Assembly (NCBI RefSeq): GCF_020697055.1
Contig: NZ_JAJFBP010000040.1
Coordinates: 1 to 49,519 of the forward strand
Source of the DNA: Panacagrimonas sp.
GTDB lineage: Bacteria; Pseudomonadota; Gammaproteobacteria; Nevskiales; Nevskiaceae
Direction of reading: 5' to 3'
Length of the DNA stretch: 49,519 nucleotides
Part shown: one piece after another, positions 39,889 through 47,894 of the stretch
Position numbering within the stretch: the stretch's first letter is position 1
Layout of the letters: every line of letters starts with the position of its first letter
Translations under genes and position numbers: made by a program
The notes under the pieces: generated by a model
What the model was told of the DNA's origin: nothing
The model's input: only the letters and a program-made list of their open reading frames with translations
Databases searched by the model: none

Positions 39889-41016
39889 TCAGGCGCGGAC
39901 CGCGACATTGATCGCGGTGGGCTCGTTGAGTTCGTGCCAGCCGGCGCGCGCGTTCTCGCGACGGGCGATCTCGCGCTCGGGCTCGGTGGCGCGGGTTTCG
40001 TCCCACTCCTTGAGCAGCGGCTTGATCATCATGAAGAACAGCGGCGGAACGAACGCCAGGATCACGCACAGCAGGAACGGTGGCTGCACCGGACCGGTCG
40101 GATCCGGCTCGAGCTTGTAGAACGGCTTGTAGCTGTCCTCGTGGTGGCCGGCGTGGTTGGTGATCTCCAGCGCCAGGATCCGGGTCAGCGGCGTGATGTG
40201 GTTCCAGGTGTGGTGCTTCTCGAAGCGGCCCGGCGTGGCCGAGATCAGCCCATAGTGGTTCACGTAGTTGAAGACCTCGAGCAGCATGCGCGGCCCGAAC
40301 AGCAGGCTCAGCACCGCCAGCAGCGCGCCCTTGAAGCCGCCCAGCGCGAACAGGATGCCGGTGAACACCACCAGCACCAGCGCCTTGTAGACCCAGGCGT
40401 TGCGCGGGTCGTACCACTTGCGGCCGCGCTTGGTCCACATCATCTTTTCGAGGTGATAGGCCTCGGCCCACTGGCGCGGGAAGGTGCGCACGAAGTGGCC
40501 GTAGACGGTGTCGCCGCGGCGCGCGTAATCCGGATCGTCCGGTGTGGCCACGCGCATGTGGTGCGTCACCACGTGCGTGATCTCGCGCCAGGGGTCGTAC
40601 ACCAGGCACTGGCCGATGCGGCCAAGCCAGCGCAGCACGATTTCCTCGCGATGGAACAGCTCGTGGACGGGCGGGGCGCCGATCACGAAGCCGACGAACA
40701 GCGTGGTCAGGAACGCGCCGATCTCCGACGAGGTCGTCGTGAAGTGGTCGTGCCCGACCAGCCAGGCGTAAAAGAAGATGTTGGCGAACGTGGCCAGCAC
40801 CGTGACGGCGCAGATCGTGTCGTAGATGCGGACGTAGTGCTGGTCGCGCATCGAGTAGTCGCGATCCAGGAAGGCGTCCAGGCACAGCACGCCGACCAGC
40901 ATGGCCAGACCGAGCCAGGCGTAATCCCCGCCGAGCCAGAGGCCGTAGGCCTGGGTCGCGAGAATGACGGGGCTCAGCAGGTACTTGAAGTAGTCGAAAA
41001 CCTTGACGTCGGACAT
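39889..41016 (-). CDS. AlkB/XylM-type membrane di-iron monooxygenase
   Basis: ATG at 41016 gives 375 residues with six or so transmembrane helices (LSPVILATQAYGLWL, LGLAMLVGVLCLDAFL, VTVLATFANIFFYAWLVG and others). Histidine boxes are H118-ELF-H122, H148-VVT-H152-H153 followed by MRVATPDDPDYAR, NYVNHYG and late ITNHAGHHED. Order and spacing match alkane hydroxylases (HELxH, EHxxGHH, NYxEHYG, HxxHH), but with variations: THVVTHH for EHxxGHH and NYVNHYG. It hydroxylates an unactivated C-H of an alkane, terpenoid or side chain, using electrons from the adjacent reductase. It could supply the acid entering the mutase pathway. Confidence 0.9.
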   Translation of the reverse strand: MSDVKVFDYFKYLLSPVILATQAYGLWLGGDYAWLGLAMLVGVLCLDAFLDRDYSMRDQHYVRIYDTICAVTVLATFANIFFYAWLVGHDHFTTTSSEIGAFLTTLFVGFVIGAPPVHELFHREEIVLRWLGRIGQCLVYDPWREITHVVTHHMRVATPDDPDYARRGDTVYGHFVRTFPRQWAEAYHLEKMMWTKRGRKWYDPRNAWVYKALVLVVFTGILFALGGFKGALLAVLSLLFGPRMLLEVFNYVNHYGLISATPGRFEKHHTWNHITPLTRILALEITNHAGHHEDSYKPFYKLEPDPTGPVQPPFLLCVILAFVPPLFFMMIKPLLKEWDETRATEPEREIARRENARAGWHELNEPTAINVAVRA

Positions 41017-41177
41017 TTTGGCGATCCGGTGATGCCGCCTCCTCTGGCGGCCATTGAAGTCTGCGCAGGGCCACGACGCCCGGCCCAAGTCCAAAGTTGG
41101 GTCTGGAGGGGCGGGACGGGTCCGTTTCGACGATGTCAGCCGGGTTGCGGCCAAACTTTCGTCGGGAATGCCCACTC

Positions 41178-41204
41178 GTGCCATCTGGGACCATGCGATG
41201 GCAC
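41178..41204. promoter_or_regulatory. Inverted repeat in the AlkB / acyltransferase divergent promoter region
   Basis: GTGCCATC (41178-41185) and GATGGCAC (41197-41204) are perfect complements around an 11-base spacer. They lie in the 228 bases between divergent genes, 41 bases before the acyltransferase start. A second, weaker repeat (CCCAA...TTGGG, 41084-41101) lies closer to the AlkB side. Either may be an operator; the regulator is unknown. Confidence 0.45.
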
Positions 41205-41244
41205 GATGGCCGCCCCACGGTCGGATCGTCGGACGCTCCCAGAC

Positions 41245-43098
41245 ATGAACCCCCTTCGCGAACTGCTCGACAGCTCTCCGCTCGGCTCCCGCTTCGAGGC
41301 GCGGCGCGTGGTGCGCACACCGCGCTTCCAGGCGCAGGTCGAGGCGCTGGCGCAGAAGCTGGGCAAACCGGTCGACGTGGTGCGTCGTGAGGCCGCGACG
41401 CGCCTCGAGGAGATGGTCACCACGCGCAGCCGCGGCTGGACCTGGTTGTGGGACCACGCACTGGGGCCGGCACACACGCGCGCCTTCACCGTCGACGCCG
41501 ACAGCGCCGCCATCGCCAGACTCAAGAAGCTCAACGAGAAGCACGCGCTGGTGTTCCTGCCTTCGCACCGCTCCTACGCCGACGTCTTCATCACGTCGAA
41601 GACGCTGAGCGAGCAGGGGCTTCGTCGTCCCTCGATCCTGGGCGGCGACAACCTCAGCTTCTTCCCGATGGGACCGATCGCGCGCCACAGCGGCGGCGTG
41701 TTCATCCGGCGCAGCTTCAAGAACGACGACATCTACAAGGCGATGCTGCAGGAGTACCTGACGCACCTCGTGGCGCAGGGCGACAACCTGGAGTGGTACA
41801 TGGAAGGCGGTCGGTCGCGCACCGGCAAGCTGCGTCCGCCCAAGTACGGTTTGCTGAGCTATCTGGTGTACGCGATCCGCAGCGGCGCGGCCAAGGACGT
41901 CGTGCTGGTGCCGACCTCGATCACCTACGACCAGCTGCACGAGGTCGAAGCGATGATGTCGCAGGAGACCAGCGGCAGTAAGCCCAAGGAGGGACTGCCC
42001 TGGCTGGTCGACTACGCGCGCACGCAGCAGACCTGGATCGGCGCGGTGCACCTGCGTTTCGGCGAGCCGATGTCGCTGGCCGAACGCCTGAGCGAGGCCG
42101 GTGAGGATCGCGAGCGCAATCGCTATCTGGTCGAAAAGACCGCGTTCGAGGTGTTCAAGCGCATCAACGACGCCACGCCGGTGACGCAGCAGGCGCTGGC
42201 GACGCTGGCGCTGCTGACCTCGGGCGATCGGGCGCTGACGCTGGACCAGGTGTTCCGGCAGCTCTCGCCGCTGCTCGAATACCTCAAGGCGCGCAGCCTG
42301 CCCGTGTCGCAGGTGGAGGGGCTGCGCCACCACCACGGCGTGATGGCCACGCTCGACACGCTGGTCAAGACCGGCGTGGTGTCGCGCTTCGAATCGGGCA
42401 CCGAGCCGGTCTACCGGATCTCGGCGGGCAAGCACGCGGTCGCCGCGTACTACCGCAACAGCGCGGTGCACTGGTTCATCAACCGCGCGATCCTGGAACT
42501 CGCGATGTGGATGGCCGCGCGCAGCGGCGCCGACGACCTGGTCAAGGCCGGCAAGCAGGAGACGCTCGCGTTGCGTGACCTGCTGAAGTTCGAATTCATC
42601 TTCAGCGACCGCGCGGGCTTTCGCGAAGAGCTGCTGGCCGAGTCCGATCTGTTCGATCCGGACTGGCGCAATCGCATCGCCACCGCGCGCCAGCGCATCG
42701 ACATGATCACGGACGCACCGTTCCTGATCTGTCCGACGGTGCTGCCGACCTTTCTCGAGGCCTACTTCATCGTGGCCGACCGCCTGGCCGCCAGACCGGC
42801 CGGCGCGGCGATCGACGAGAAGGGCTTTCTGGACGAGTGCATGTCGGTGGGCCAGCAGTACCTGCTGCAGCAGCGCGTGCTGCATCCCGAATGCCTGTCG
42901 CGCGAGCTGTTCGGCAACGCGCTGCGGCTGGCGGCCAACCGCGAGCTGCTCGCGCCGGGCGGCGCGGACTTGTCGGCGCGTCGCGCGGCGTTTGCCCGGG
43001 AATGCGAGGCGCACATGCAGGCCCTGATCGATCTCGAGCGGCTGCGCCTGCTGCCGCCGGCCGTCAAAGCACCGGAGCTCGTTCGTGTCGCAGCGTGA
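41245..43098 (+). CDS. Glycerol-3-phosphate acyltransferase (PlsB family)
   Basis: ATG 41245 gives 617 residues, shorter than the 807 of E. coli PlsB and lacking part of its N-terminus, as in many wax-ester-making bacteria. Catalytic HxxxxD is H108-RSYA-D113. Other acyltransferase blocks are GGVFIRRSFKND, EWYMEGGRSRTGKLRPPKYG and VLVPTSITYDQLHEVE. It transfers a fatty acyl group to position 1 of glycerol 3-phosphate (lysophosphatidate) at the inner membrane. The next gene, overlapping by 14 bases, encodes the second acyltransferase. Upstream open frame from 39754 is the shadow of the AlkB genes. Confidence 0.92.
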   Translation: MNPLRELLDSSPLGSRFEARRVVRTPRFQAQVEALAQKLGKPVDVVRREAATRLEEMVTTRSRGWTWLWDHALGPAHTRAFTVDADSAAIARLKKLNEKHALVFLPSHRSYADVFITSKTLSEQGLRRPSILGGDNLSFFPMGPIARHSGGVFIRRSFKNDDIYKAMLQEYLTHLVAQGDNLEWYMEGGRSRTGKLRPPKYGLLSYLVYAIRSGAAKDVVLVPTSITYDQLHEVEAMMSQETSGSKPKEGLPWLVDYARTQQTWIGAVHLRFGEPMSLAERLSEAGEDRERNRYLVEKTAFEVFKRINDATPVTQQALATLALLTSGDRALTLDQVFRQLSPLLEYLKARSLPVSQVEGLRHHHGVMATLDTLVKTGVVSRFESGTEPVYRISAGKHAVAAYYRNSAVHWFINRAILELAMWMAARSGADDLVKAGKQETLALRDLLKFEFIFSDRAGFREELLAESDLFDPDWRNRIATARQRIDMITDAPFLICPTVLPTFLEAYFIVADRLAARPAGAAIDEKGFLDECMSVGQQYLLQQRVLHPECLSRELFGNALRLAANRELLAPGGADLSARRAAFARECEAHMQALIDLERLRLLPPAVKAPELVRVAA

Positions 43099-44563
43099 TT
43101 CGCTGCTGGAGGCCCGACTGGCCCAGATCTTCGAAGGCCCGTCAGGGCCCGAGATCGGTGCCTTCTTCGATTTCGACGGCACGCTGATCGACGGCTTCTC
43201 GGCGCTGTACCTGGTGCAGGAGCGCTGGCGCAACAGGCAGATCGGGCTGCGCGAGTTCTCCGAGCTGCTGACGTTCAGCCTCAACAAGGAGCCGGCCGAC
43301 GCCGACTTCCACGAGCTGATCACGCAGGCCGCCAAGCGCTGGAAGGGCATGACCGAGAAGGCCATGACCGAGCAGTGGCAGAAGATGTTCGTGCGCAACA
43401 TCGCGCAGACCGTGTTCCCCGAGTCCTGGCGCCTGGTGCAGGCGCATCGGCGCATGGGCCACACCGTCGCGATCGCCTCGTCGGCGACGCGCTACCAGAT
43501 CCTGCCGGCCGCGGCGGAGTTCGGCATCGAGCACGTGCTGGCCACGCCCGTGCAGGTGCGCGACGGCGTGATCACTGGACGTCTCGAAGGCGCGCCGTTG
43601 TGGAACGAGAACAAGGCGCGCGCGGTGCGTGCCTTCGCAGGCGCCAAAGGCCTGCGCCTGACCGACAGCTATGCCTACGCGAACGGCGACGAGGACATCG
43701 CGTTCCTGTCGAGCGTCGGTGCACCGGCCGCGGTCAATCCCAAGCCGGTGCTGGCCCGCGCCGCAGCGGACAAGGACTGGCCGGTGCTGCGCTTCGATCG
43801 TCGCAAGATCACGCTCGAACACAAGCTGCGCACCGCCGCCTCGTACGCCGCGATGGGTGGCACGTTCCTCGCGGGCCTGGTCGCGACCCGGCTCGGCGCC
43901 CCGCATCGCCAGATCCTCAACACGGTGATCTCGACCGCGCCGCAGCTGGGGCTGGCCGCGGCCGGCATCGAGCTGCGCATCGTCGGCGAGGACAATCTTT
44001 GGAAGGCACGTCCGGCGGTCTTCATCTTCAACCACCAGTCGCCGCTGGACCTGGTGATCGGCGTCAACCTGCTGCGCCGCGACGCTACCGGCGTGGTGAA
44101 GAAGGAGATGGCCGACATGGTCGGCTGGGGGCAGTTCGGCAAGTTCATGGACATGGCGTTCGTCGATCGCGGCGATCCGGAAAAGGCCAAGGCGGCGCTC
44201 GCGCCGGCGGTGGACAAGCTCAGGAGCGGCATGTCGCTGGGTATCTGTCCCGAAGGCACGCGCAGCTATTCGCCGCGTCTCCAGTCGTTCAAGAAAGGCG
44301 CGTTCCACATGGCGATGCAGGCCGGCGTGCCGGTCGTGCCGGTGGTGATGCGCAACGTCGGCGACGTGATGCATCGCGACGCCGTGTGGATGCGACCGGG
44401 CGTGGTCGACATCTGCGTGCTGCCGCCGGTCGACACCTCGGGCTGGACGGGCGAGACGCTGGATCAGAACGTCGCCGACGTGCGCCAGCTGTTCGTCGAC
44501 ACCCTCGCGCACTGGCCCGGCGAACCCGAGGTCCGCGTGACCCGTCGCGCGCTCGCCGCCTAG
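43085..44563 (+). CDS. Fusion of HAD-type phosphatase and lysophosphatidate acyltransferase (PlsC-like)
   Basis: GTG 43085, inside the preceding gene, gives 492 residues. The N-terminal half is a HAD-IB phosphatase: DFDGTL (29-34), IASSATRYQILPAAAEF and ANGDEDIAFL with its late Asp. The C-terminal half (from about 270) is a PlsC acyltransferase: FNHQSPLDLVIG gives HxxxxD, then VDRGDPEKA and CPEGTRS. Fused, it may acylate lysophosphatidate to phosphatidate and dephosphorylate the product or a related phosphate, leading to diacylglycerol for storage lipid. Translation is coupled to the PlsB-type gene. Confidence 0.92.
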   Translation: MSQRDSLLEARLAQIFEGPSGPEIGAFFDFDGTLIDGFSALYLVQERWRNRQIGLREFSELLTFSLNKEPADADFHELITQAAKRWKGMTEKAMTEQWQKMFVRNIAQTVFPESWRLVQAHRRMGHTVAIASSATRYQILPAAAEFGIEHVLATPVQVRDGVITGRLEGAPLWNENKARAVRAFAGAKGLRLTDSYAYANGDEDIAFLSSVGAPAAVNPKPVLARAAADKDWPVLRFDRRKITLEHKLRTAASYAAMGGTFLAGLVATRLGAPHRQILNTVISTAPQLGLAAAGIELRIVGEDNLWKARPAVFIFNHQSPLDLVIGVNLLRRDATGVVKKEMADMVGWGQFGKFMDMAFVDRGDPEKAKAALAPAVDKLRSGMSLGICPEGTRSYSPRLQSFKKGAFHMAMQAGVPVVPVVMRNVGDVMHRDAVWMRPGVVDICVLPPVDTSGWTGETLDQNVADVRQLFVDTLAHWPGEPEVRVTRRALAA

Positions 44564-44573
44564 GACCTTCTTC

Positions 44574-45989
44574 ATGAACGCACCTTCGTCCGAACCCCTG
44601 CTCGACTGGGGCCGCTCACCATCGCTCGATGCGTTCGAGACGCTGATGTGGCGGATGGATCGCTATCCGAACCTGCGCTCGGCGGTCGTCGGGCTGGTGA
44701 TGCTCGATCGCGCCACCGAGGCCGAGCGCGTGCGCGCCGCGCACGAATGGGGCTCGCGCGCGGTGCCGCGCTTGCGCGAGCGCCTGGTCGAGATCCCGCT
44801 CGGCCGGCCCGAGTGGGTGATCGATGCCGGTTTCTCGCTCGATGCGCACCTGCAGTTCGTCGATCTGCCGGCGCCGGGTTCCGATCGCCAGCTGCTGGAC
44901 CTGGCGGCGGCCTTCGCGATGGAGCCGTTCGATCGCAGTCGCTCGCCCTGGGCGGCGCGGATGATCAACGGGCTCTCGGGCGGTCGCTCGGCCTACGTGC
45001 TCAAGCTGCATCACGCGATGAGCGACGGCATCGGCATCGTGCAGCTGCTGTCCTTCATGTTCAGCCGCCAGCGCGCGCCGCTGCTCGAACGCCGGTCGAT
45101 GGAGATGCCGGACCTGCCGAGCCCGGGCCCGACCGACGTCGCGAGCCTGCTGGCGCGCCAGGCGCAGCGCGAGCTCGGCAAGCTGCCGGGTCGCGTACGC
45201 GACGGGTTCGACACGGTGCGCCGCTTCATCGGCGGGCCGAAGCGCTCGCGTCTGTCCGAGCTGGCCGCGTACGCCGGGTCGCTGCGCCGCGCACTGGCGC
45301 CGGACATGGCCACGCCCTCACCGCTGCTGGCCGAGCGCAACAACCAGTGGCGGTTCGAGGTGCTCGACTTCGAGCTGGCGCCGTTCAAGGCCGCGGCCAA
45401 GGCCTGCTCCGCGACGTTGAACGATGCCTTCGTCGCCGGCCTGCTCGGCGGGTTTGCGCGCTATCACCGGCAGATGGGCGTCGACGTCGACGAGATGCCG
45501 ATCGGCATGCCGATCAACATCCGCAAGGCCGACGCGGCGGGCGGCGGCAACCACTTCGCACCGGGCCAGCTGGTGGGGCCGCTCGGCGAGATGTCGCCGC
45601 GCGATCGCATGAGCCGCATCGGCGAGCAGGTGGCACGCCAGCGCAACGAACCGGCGCTCGCGGCGCCGCTGGCGGTGATGCCGCTGCTGGCTTCGATGCC
45701 GGCCGAGGCGGTGTCCAAGGTCATGGGGCCGAAGATGGCACTCAACGATCTGCAATGCAGCAACGTGCCCGGCATCCGCGACGCGGTGTTCATCGCCGGT
45801 GCGCAGGCCACGCACGTGTATCCGTTCGCGCCGGCGCCCGGCGTGCCCGCGATGATCACGCTGGTGACGCACGGTTCGACCTGCTGCATCGGCATGAACC
45901 TGGACGGCGCCGCGATCACCGAATCCGACCGTTTCGTGCGCTGCATGCGCGAGAGCTTCGACGAGATCTTGGCCATCGAGGCCAAATAA
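44574..45989 (+). CDS. Wax ester synthase/diacylglycerol O-acyltransferase (WS/DGAT)
   Basis: ATG 44574 gives 471 residues, 10 bases after the fusion gene. Catalytic HHxxxDG is H146-HAMSDG. Other family blocks are FMFSRQRAP, LNDAFVAGLLGGFARYHRQM, GMPINIRKADAAGGGNHFAP, and LQCSNVPGIRDAVFIAGAQA with the ND-type motif near the end (MALNDLQCSNVPG). The enzyme joins acyl-CoA to a fatty alcohol (wax) or diacylglycerol (triacylglycerol) and makes storage lipid in the membrane. Neighbours supply diacylglycerol and acyl-CoA. Confidence 0.93.
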   Translation: MNAPSSEPLLDWGRSPSLDAFETLMWRMDRYPNLRSAVVGLVMLDRATEAERVRAAHEWGSRAVPRLRERLVEIPLGRPEWVIDAGFSLDAHLQFVDLPAPGSDRQLLDLAAAFAMEPFDRSRSPWAARMINGLSGGRSAYVLKLHHAMSDGIGIVQLLSFMFSRQRAPLLERRSMEMPDLPSPGPTDVASLLARQAQRELGKLPGRVRDGFDTVRRFIGGPKRSRLSELAAYAGSLRRALAPDMATPSPLLAERNNQWRFEVLDFELAPFKAAAKACSATLNDAFVAGLLGGFARYHRQMGVDVDEMPIGMPINIRKADAAGGGNHFAPGQLVGPLGEMSPRDRMSRIGEQVARQRNEPALAAPLAVMPLLASMPAEAVSKVMGPKMALNDLQCSNVPGIRDAVFIAGAQATHVYPFAPAPGVPAMITLVTHGSTCCIGMNLDGAAITESDRFVRCMRESFDEILAIEAK

Positions 45990-46005
45990 GAGAGAGGGAA
46001 GATTC

Positions 46006-47562
46006 ATGCAGTTCACGCAAGGCCTGCACCGCGCGGTGCAGCAGCGGCCCAACGCGGTCGCAACCGTCTGCAATGGACGGATCCGCAGCTTTCGCCAGCT
46101 GCAGGAGCGCGTGGCGCGCCTGGCCGGCGGGCTTCGCGACCTGGGCGTCGAACGCGGCGAGCGGGTGTGCATCCTGTCGCTGAATTCCGACCGCTACCTC
46201 GAGTCCTACCTGGCGCTGGCCTGGCTCGGCGCGGTGGTGAACCCGGCCAATTTCCGCTGGAGCGCGGCCGAGATCGTTTATTCGCTCGAGGATTCGGGTT
46301 GCCGCGTGCTGATCGTCGACGACCCGTTCGCACCGATGATCCGGGCCATCCGCGACGGCTCACCGAAGCTGCGCAGCGTGATCCATGCGGGTGATGGCGC
46401 GACGCCTGCGGGCGCCGAGTCGTTCGAAGCGCTGATCGAGCGCAGCGCCGCGGTGCCGGACGTGGAAGCCAGCGGCGACGAGCTGTTCGGCATCTTCTAC
46501 ACCGGCGGCACCACCGGCGCCCCCAAGGGCGTGATGCTGAGCCACGCCAACATCGGGTCGTCGGCGCTGGCGCTGCTGGCCGAAGGCGCGTTGCCCGAAG
46601 GCGTCGTGGCGCTGCACGCCGCGCCGATGTTCCATCTCGCCGACATGATGCTGACGACCTGCGTGATGCTGCGCGGCGGCGAGCACGTGATGCTGCCGGT
46701 GTTCAAGCCCGAGGCGGTGCTGGACCTGATCGAATCGCGCAAGCTCACCGACATGCTGCTGGTGCCCGCGATGATGCAGATGCTGGTCGATTCGCCGGCG
46801 ATCCAAGGTCGCGACACCGCCAGCGTGCGCCGCATCATGTACGGCGCCTCTCCGGCGTCCGAGGCGCTGCTCGATCGCACGATGGCCGCGATTCCCGGCG
46901 CAAGCCTGATGCAGGTCTACGGCATGACCGAGACCTCGGCGGTGATGACGGTGCTGCCCTGGTCGATGCACACGCCCGAAGGCCGCAAGCGCAACAAGCT
47001 GCGATCGGGCGGGCGCGCCGGCCTGCACGTGCAGGTGCGGATCGTCGACGAGCAGGATCGCGAGGTCGCGCGCGGTACGGTCGGCGAGATCATCGCTCGC
47101 GGTCCCAACGTGATGCAGGGCTATCTGAACAAGCCCGAGGCGACCGAGGCGGCGCTCAAGGGCGGCTGGATGCACACCGGCGACATGGGCTACATGGACG
47201 ACGACGGCTACGTGTTCATCGTCGATCGGCTCAAGGACATGATCATCTCGGGCGGCGAGAACGTGTACTCGGCCGAGGTCGAGAACGCGATCGCGCGGCA
47301 CCCGGCGGTGGTGTCCTGCGCGGTGATCGGCATTCCGTGCCAGGAGATGGGCGAGAAGGTGCACGCCGCCGTCGTGCTCAAGCCGGGCCAGACGGTGACC
47401 GCTGAAGCGCTGTACGCGCACTGCAAGACGCTGATCGCCGGCTACAAGTGCCCGCGCAGCATGGAGGTGCGCGAGTCGCTGCCGGTGAGCGGTGCCGGCA
47501 AGGTGCTCAAGACCGAGCTGCGCAAGCCGTACTGGGAAGGCCTGGGGCGCGGCGTCAATTGA
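46006..47562 (+). CDS. Long-chain-type acyl-CoA synthetase (AMP-forming)
   Basis: ATG 46006 after AGAGGGAAGATTC gives 518 residues. Adenylate-forming motifs are all present: FYTGGTTGAPKGVML, MYGASPASEALL, VYGMTETSAV, HTGDMGYMDDDGYVFIVDRL, then KDMIISGGENVYSAEVE and the C-terminal PVSGAGKVLKTELR with the catalytic Lys. It activates a fatty or related acid to acyl-CoA. Co-directional with the storage-lipid genes (16-base gap), it most likely supplies acyl-CoA for them. Confidence 0.93.
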   Translation: MQFTQGLHRAVQQRPNAVATVCNGRIRSFRQLQERVARLAGGLRDLGVERGERVCILSLNSDRYLESYLALAWLGAVVNPANFRWSAAEIVYSLEDSGCRVLIVDDPFAPMIRAIRDGSPKLRSVIHAGDGATPAGAESFEALIERSAAVPDVEASGDELFGIFYTGGTTGAPKGVMLSHANIGSSALALLAEGALPEGVVALHAAPMFHLADMMLTTCVMLRGGEHVMLPVFKPEAVLDLIESRKLTDMLLVPAMMQMLVDSPAIQGRDTASVRRIMYGASPASEALLDRTMAAIPGASLMQVYGMTETSAVMTVLPWSMHTPEGRKRNKLRSGGRAGLHVQVRIVDEQDREVARGTVGEIIARGPNVMQGYLNKPEATEAALKGGWMHTGDMGYMDDDGYVFIVDRLKDMIISGGENVYSAEVENAIARHPAVVSCAVIGIPCQEMGEKVHAAVVLKPGQTVTAEALYAHCKTLIAGYKCPRSMEVRESLPVSGAGKVLKTELRKPYWEGLGRGVN

Positions 47563-47584
47563 TACGCGGGCGGATGGGTTGAAA

Positions 47585-47607
47585 GCCCCGGGCTTCGCCC
47601 GGGCTAC
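47585..47607. repeat. Short GC hairpin repeat, copy 2
   Basis: The same CCCGGG-CTTCr-CCCGGG-CTAC element as at 26288-26309. It follows the acyl-CoA synthetase gene. Its last bases supply the stop codon of the small minus-strand gene. Confidence 0.7.
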
Positions 47608-47807
47608 ACCGGCGGTTCGATCGTCAGCGTGTCGGTGAATCGAACGGGAGCACGTGTCAGCCGACCGAAGTCCTGCTCTTCGCGGGCCATCGAGCGCAGC
47701 GCGGCGGTGAGGTCGCGCAGCGTGGTGAGCGCCGGACACAGCGCATCGGCCGACACGATCCAGCCGAAGTCGCCGGCGCGCATTTCGAGTTCGTTGTTCT
47801 GGTTCAT
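47604..47807 (-). CDS. Small conserved-looking hypothetical protein (67 residues)
   Basis: ATG at 47807 has a strong ribosome site on the minus strand (GAGAGGAGAGGGCCGAC). The product is soluble: NQNNELEMRAGDFGWIVSAD, ALCPALTTLRDLTAALRSMA, REEQDFGRLTRAPVRFTDTL. The stop codon (47604-47606) is inside the CCCGGG hairpin repeat, so the repeat may have truncated or replaced its end. No family is recognised. It is divergent from the hydrolase gene (87 bases). Confidence 0.55.
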   Translation of the reverse strand: MNQNNELEMRAGDFGWIVSADALCPALTTLRDLTAALRSMAREEQDFGRLTRAPVRFTDTLTIEPPV

Positions 47808-47894
47808 GTCGGCCCTCTCCTCTCAGGAAGCGGGACGATGGCGGTGCAGGCGGGGGCACGCCCCCAACTTTCGTGGGGATCGGGAGAAGACGGG

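Noticed and set aside
39754..43098. Long N-terminal extension (about 497 codons) of the glycerol-3-phosphate acyltransferase
   Set aside because: It is antisense to the reductase and AlkB genes; the acyltransferase family starts near the ATG at 41245.
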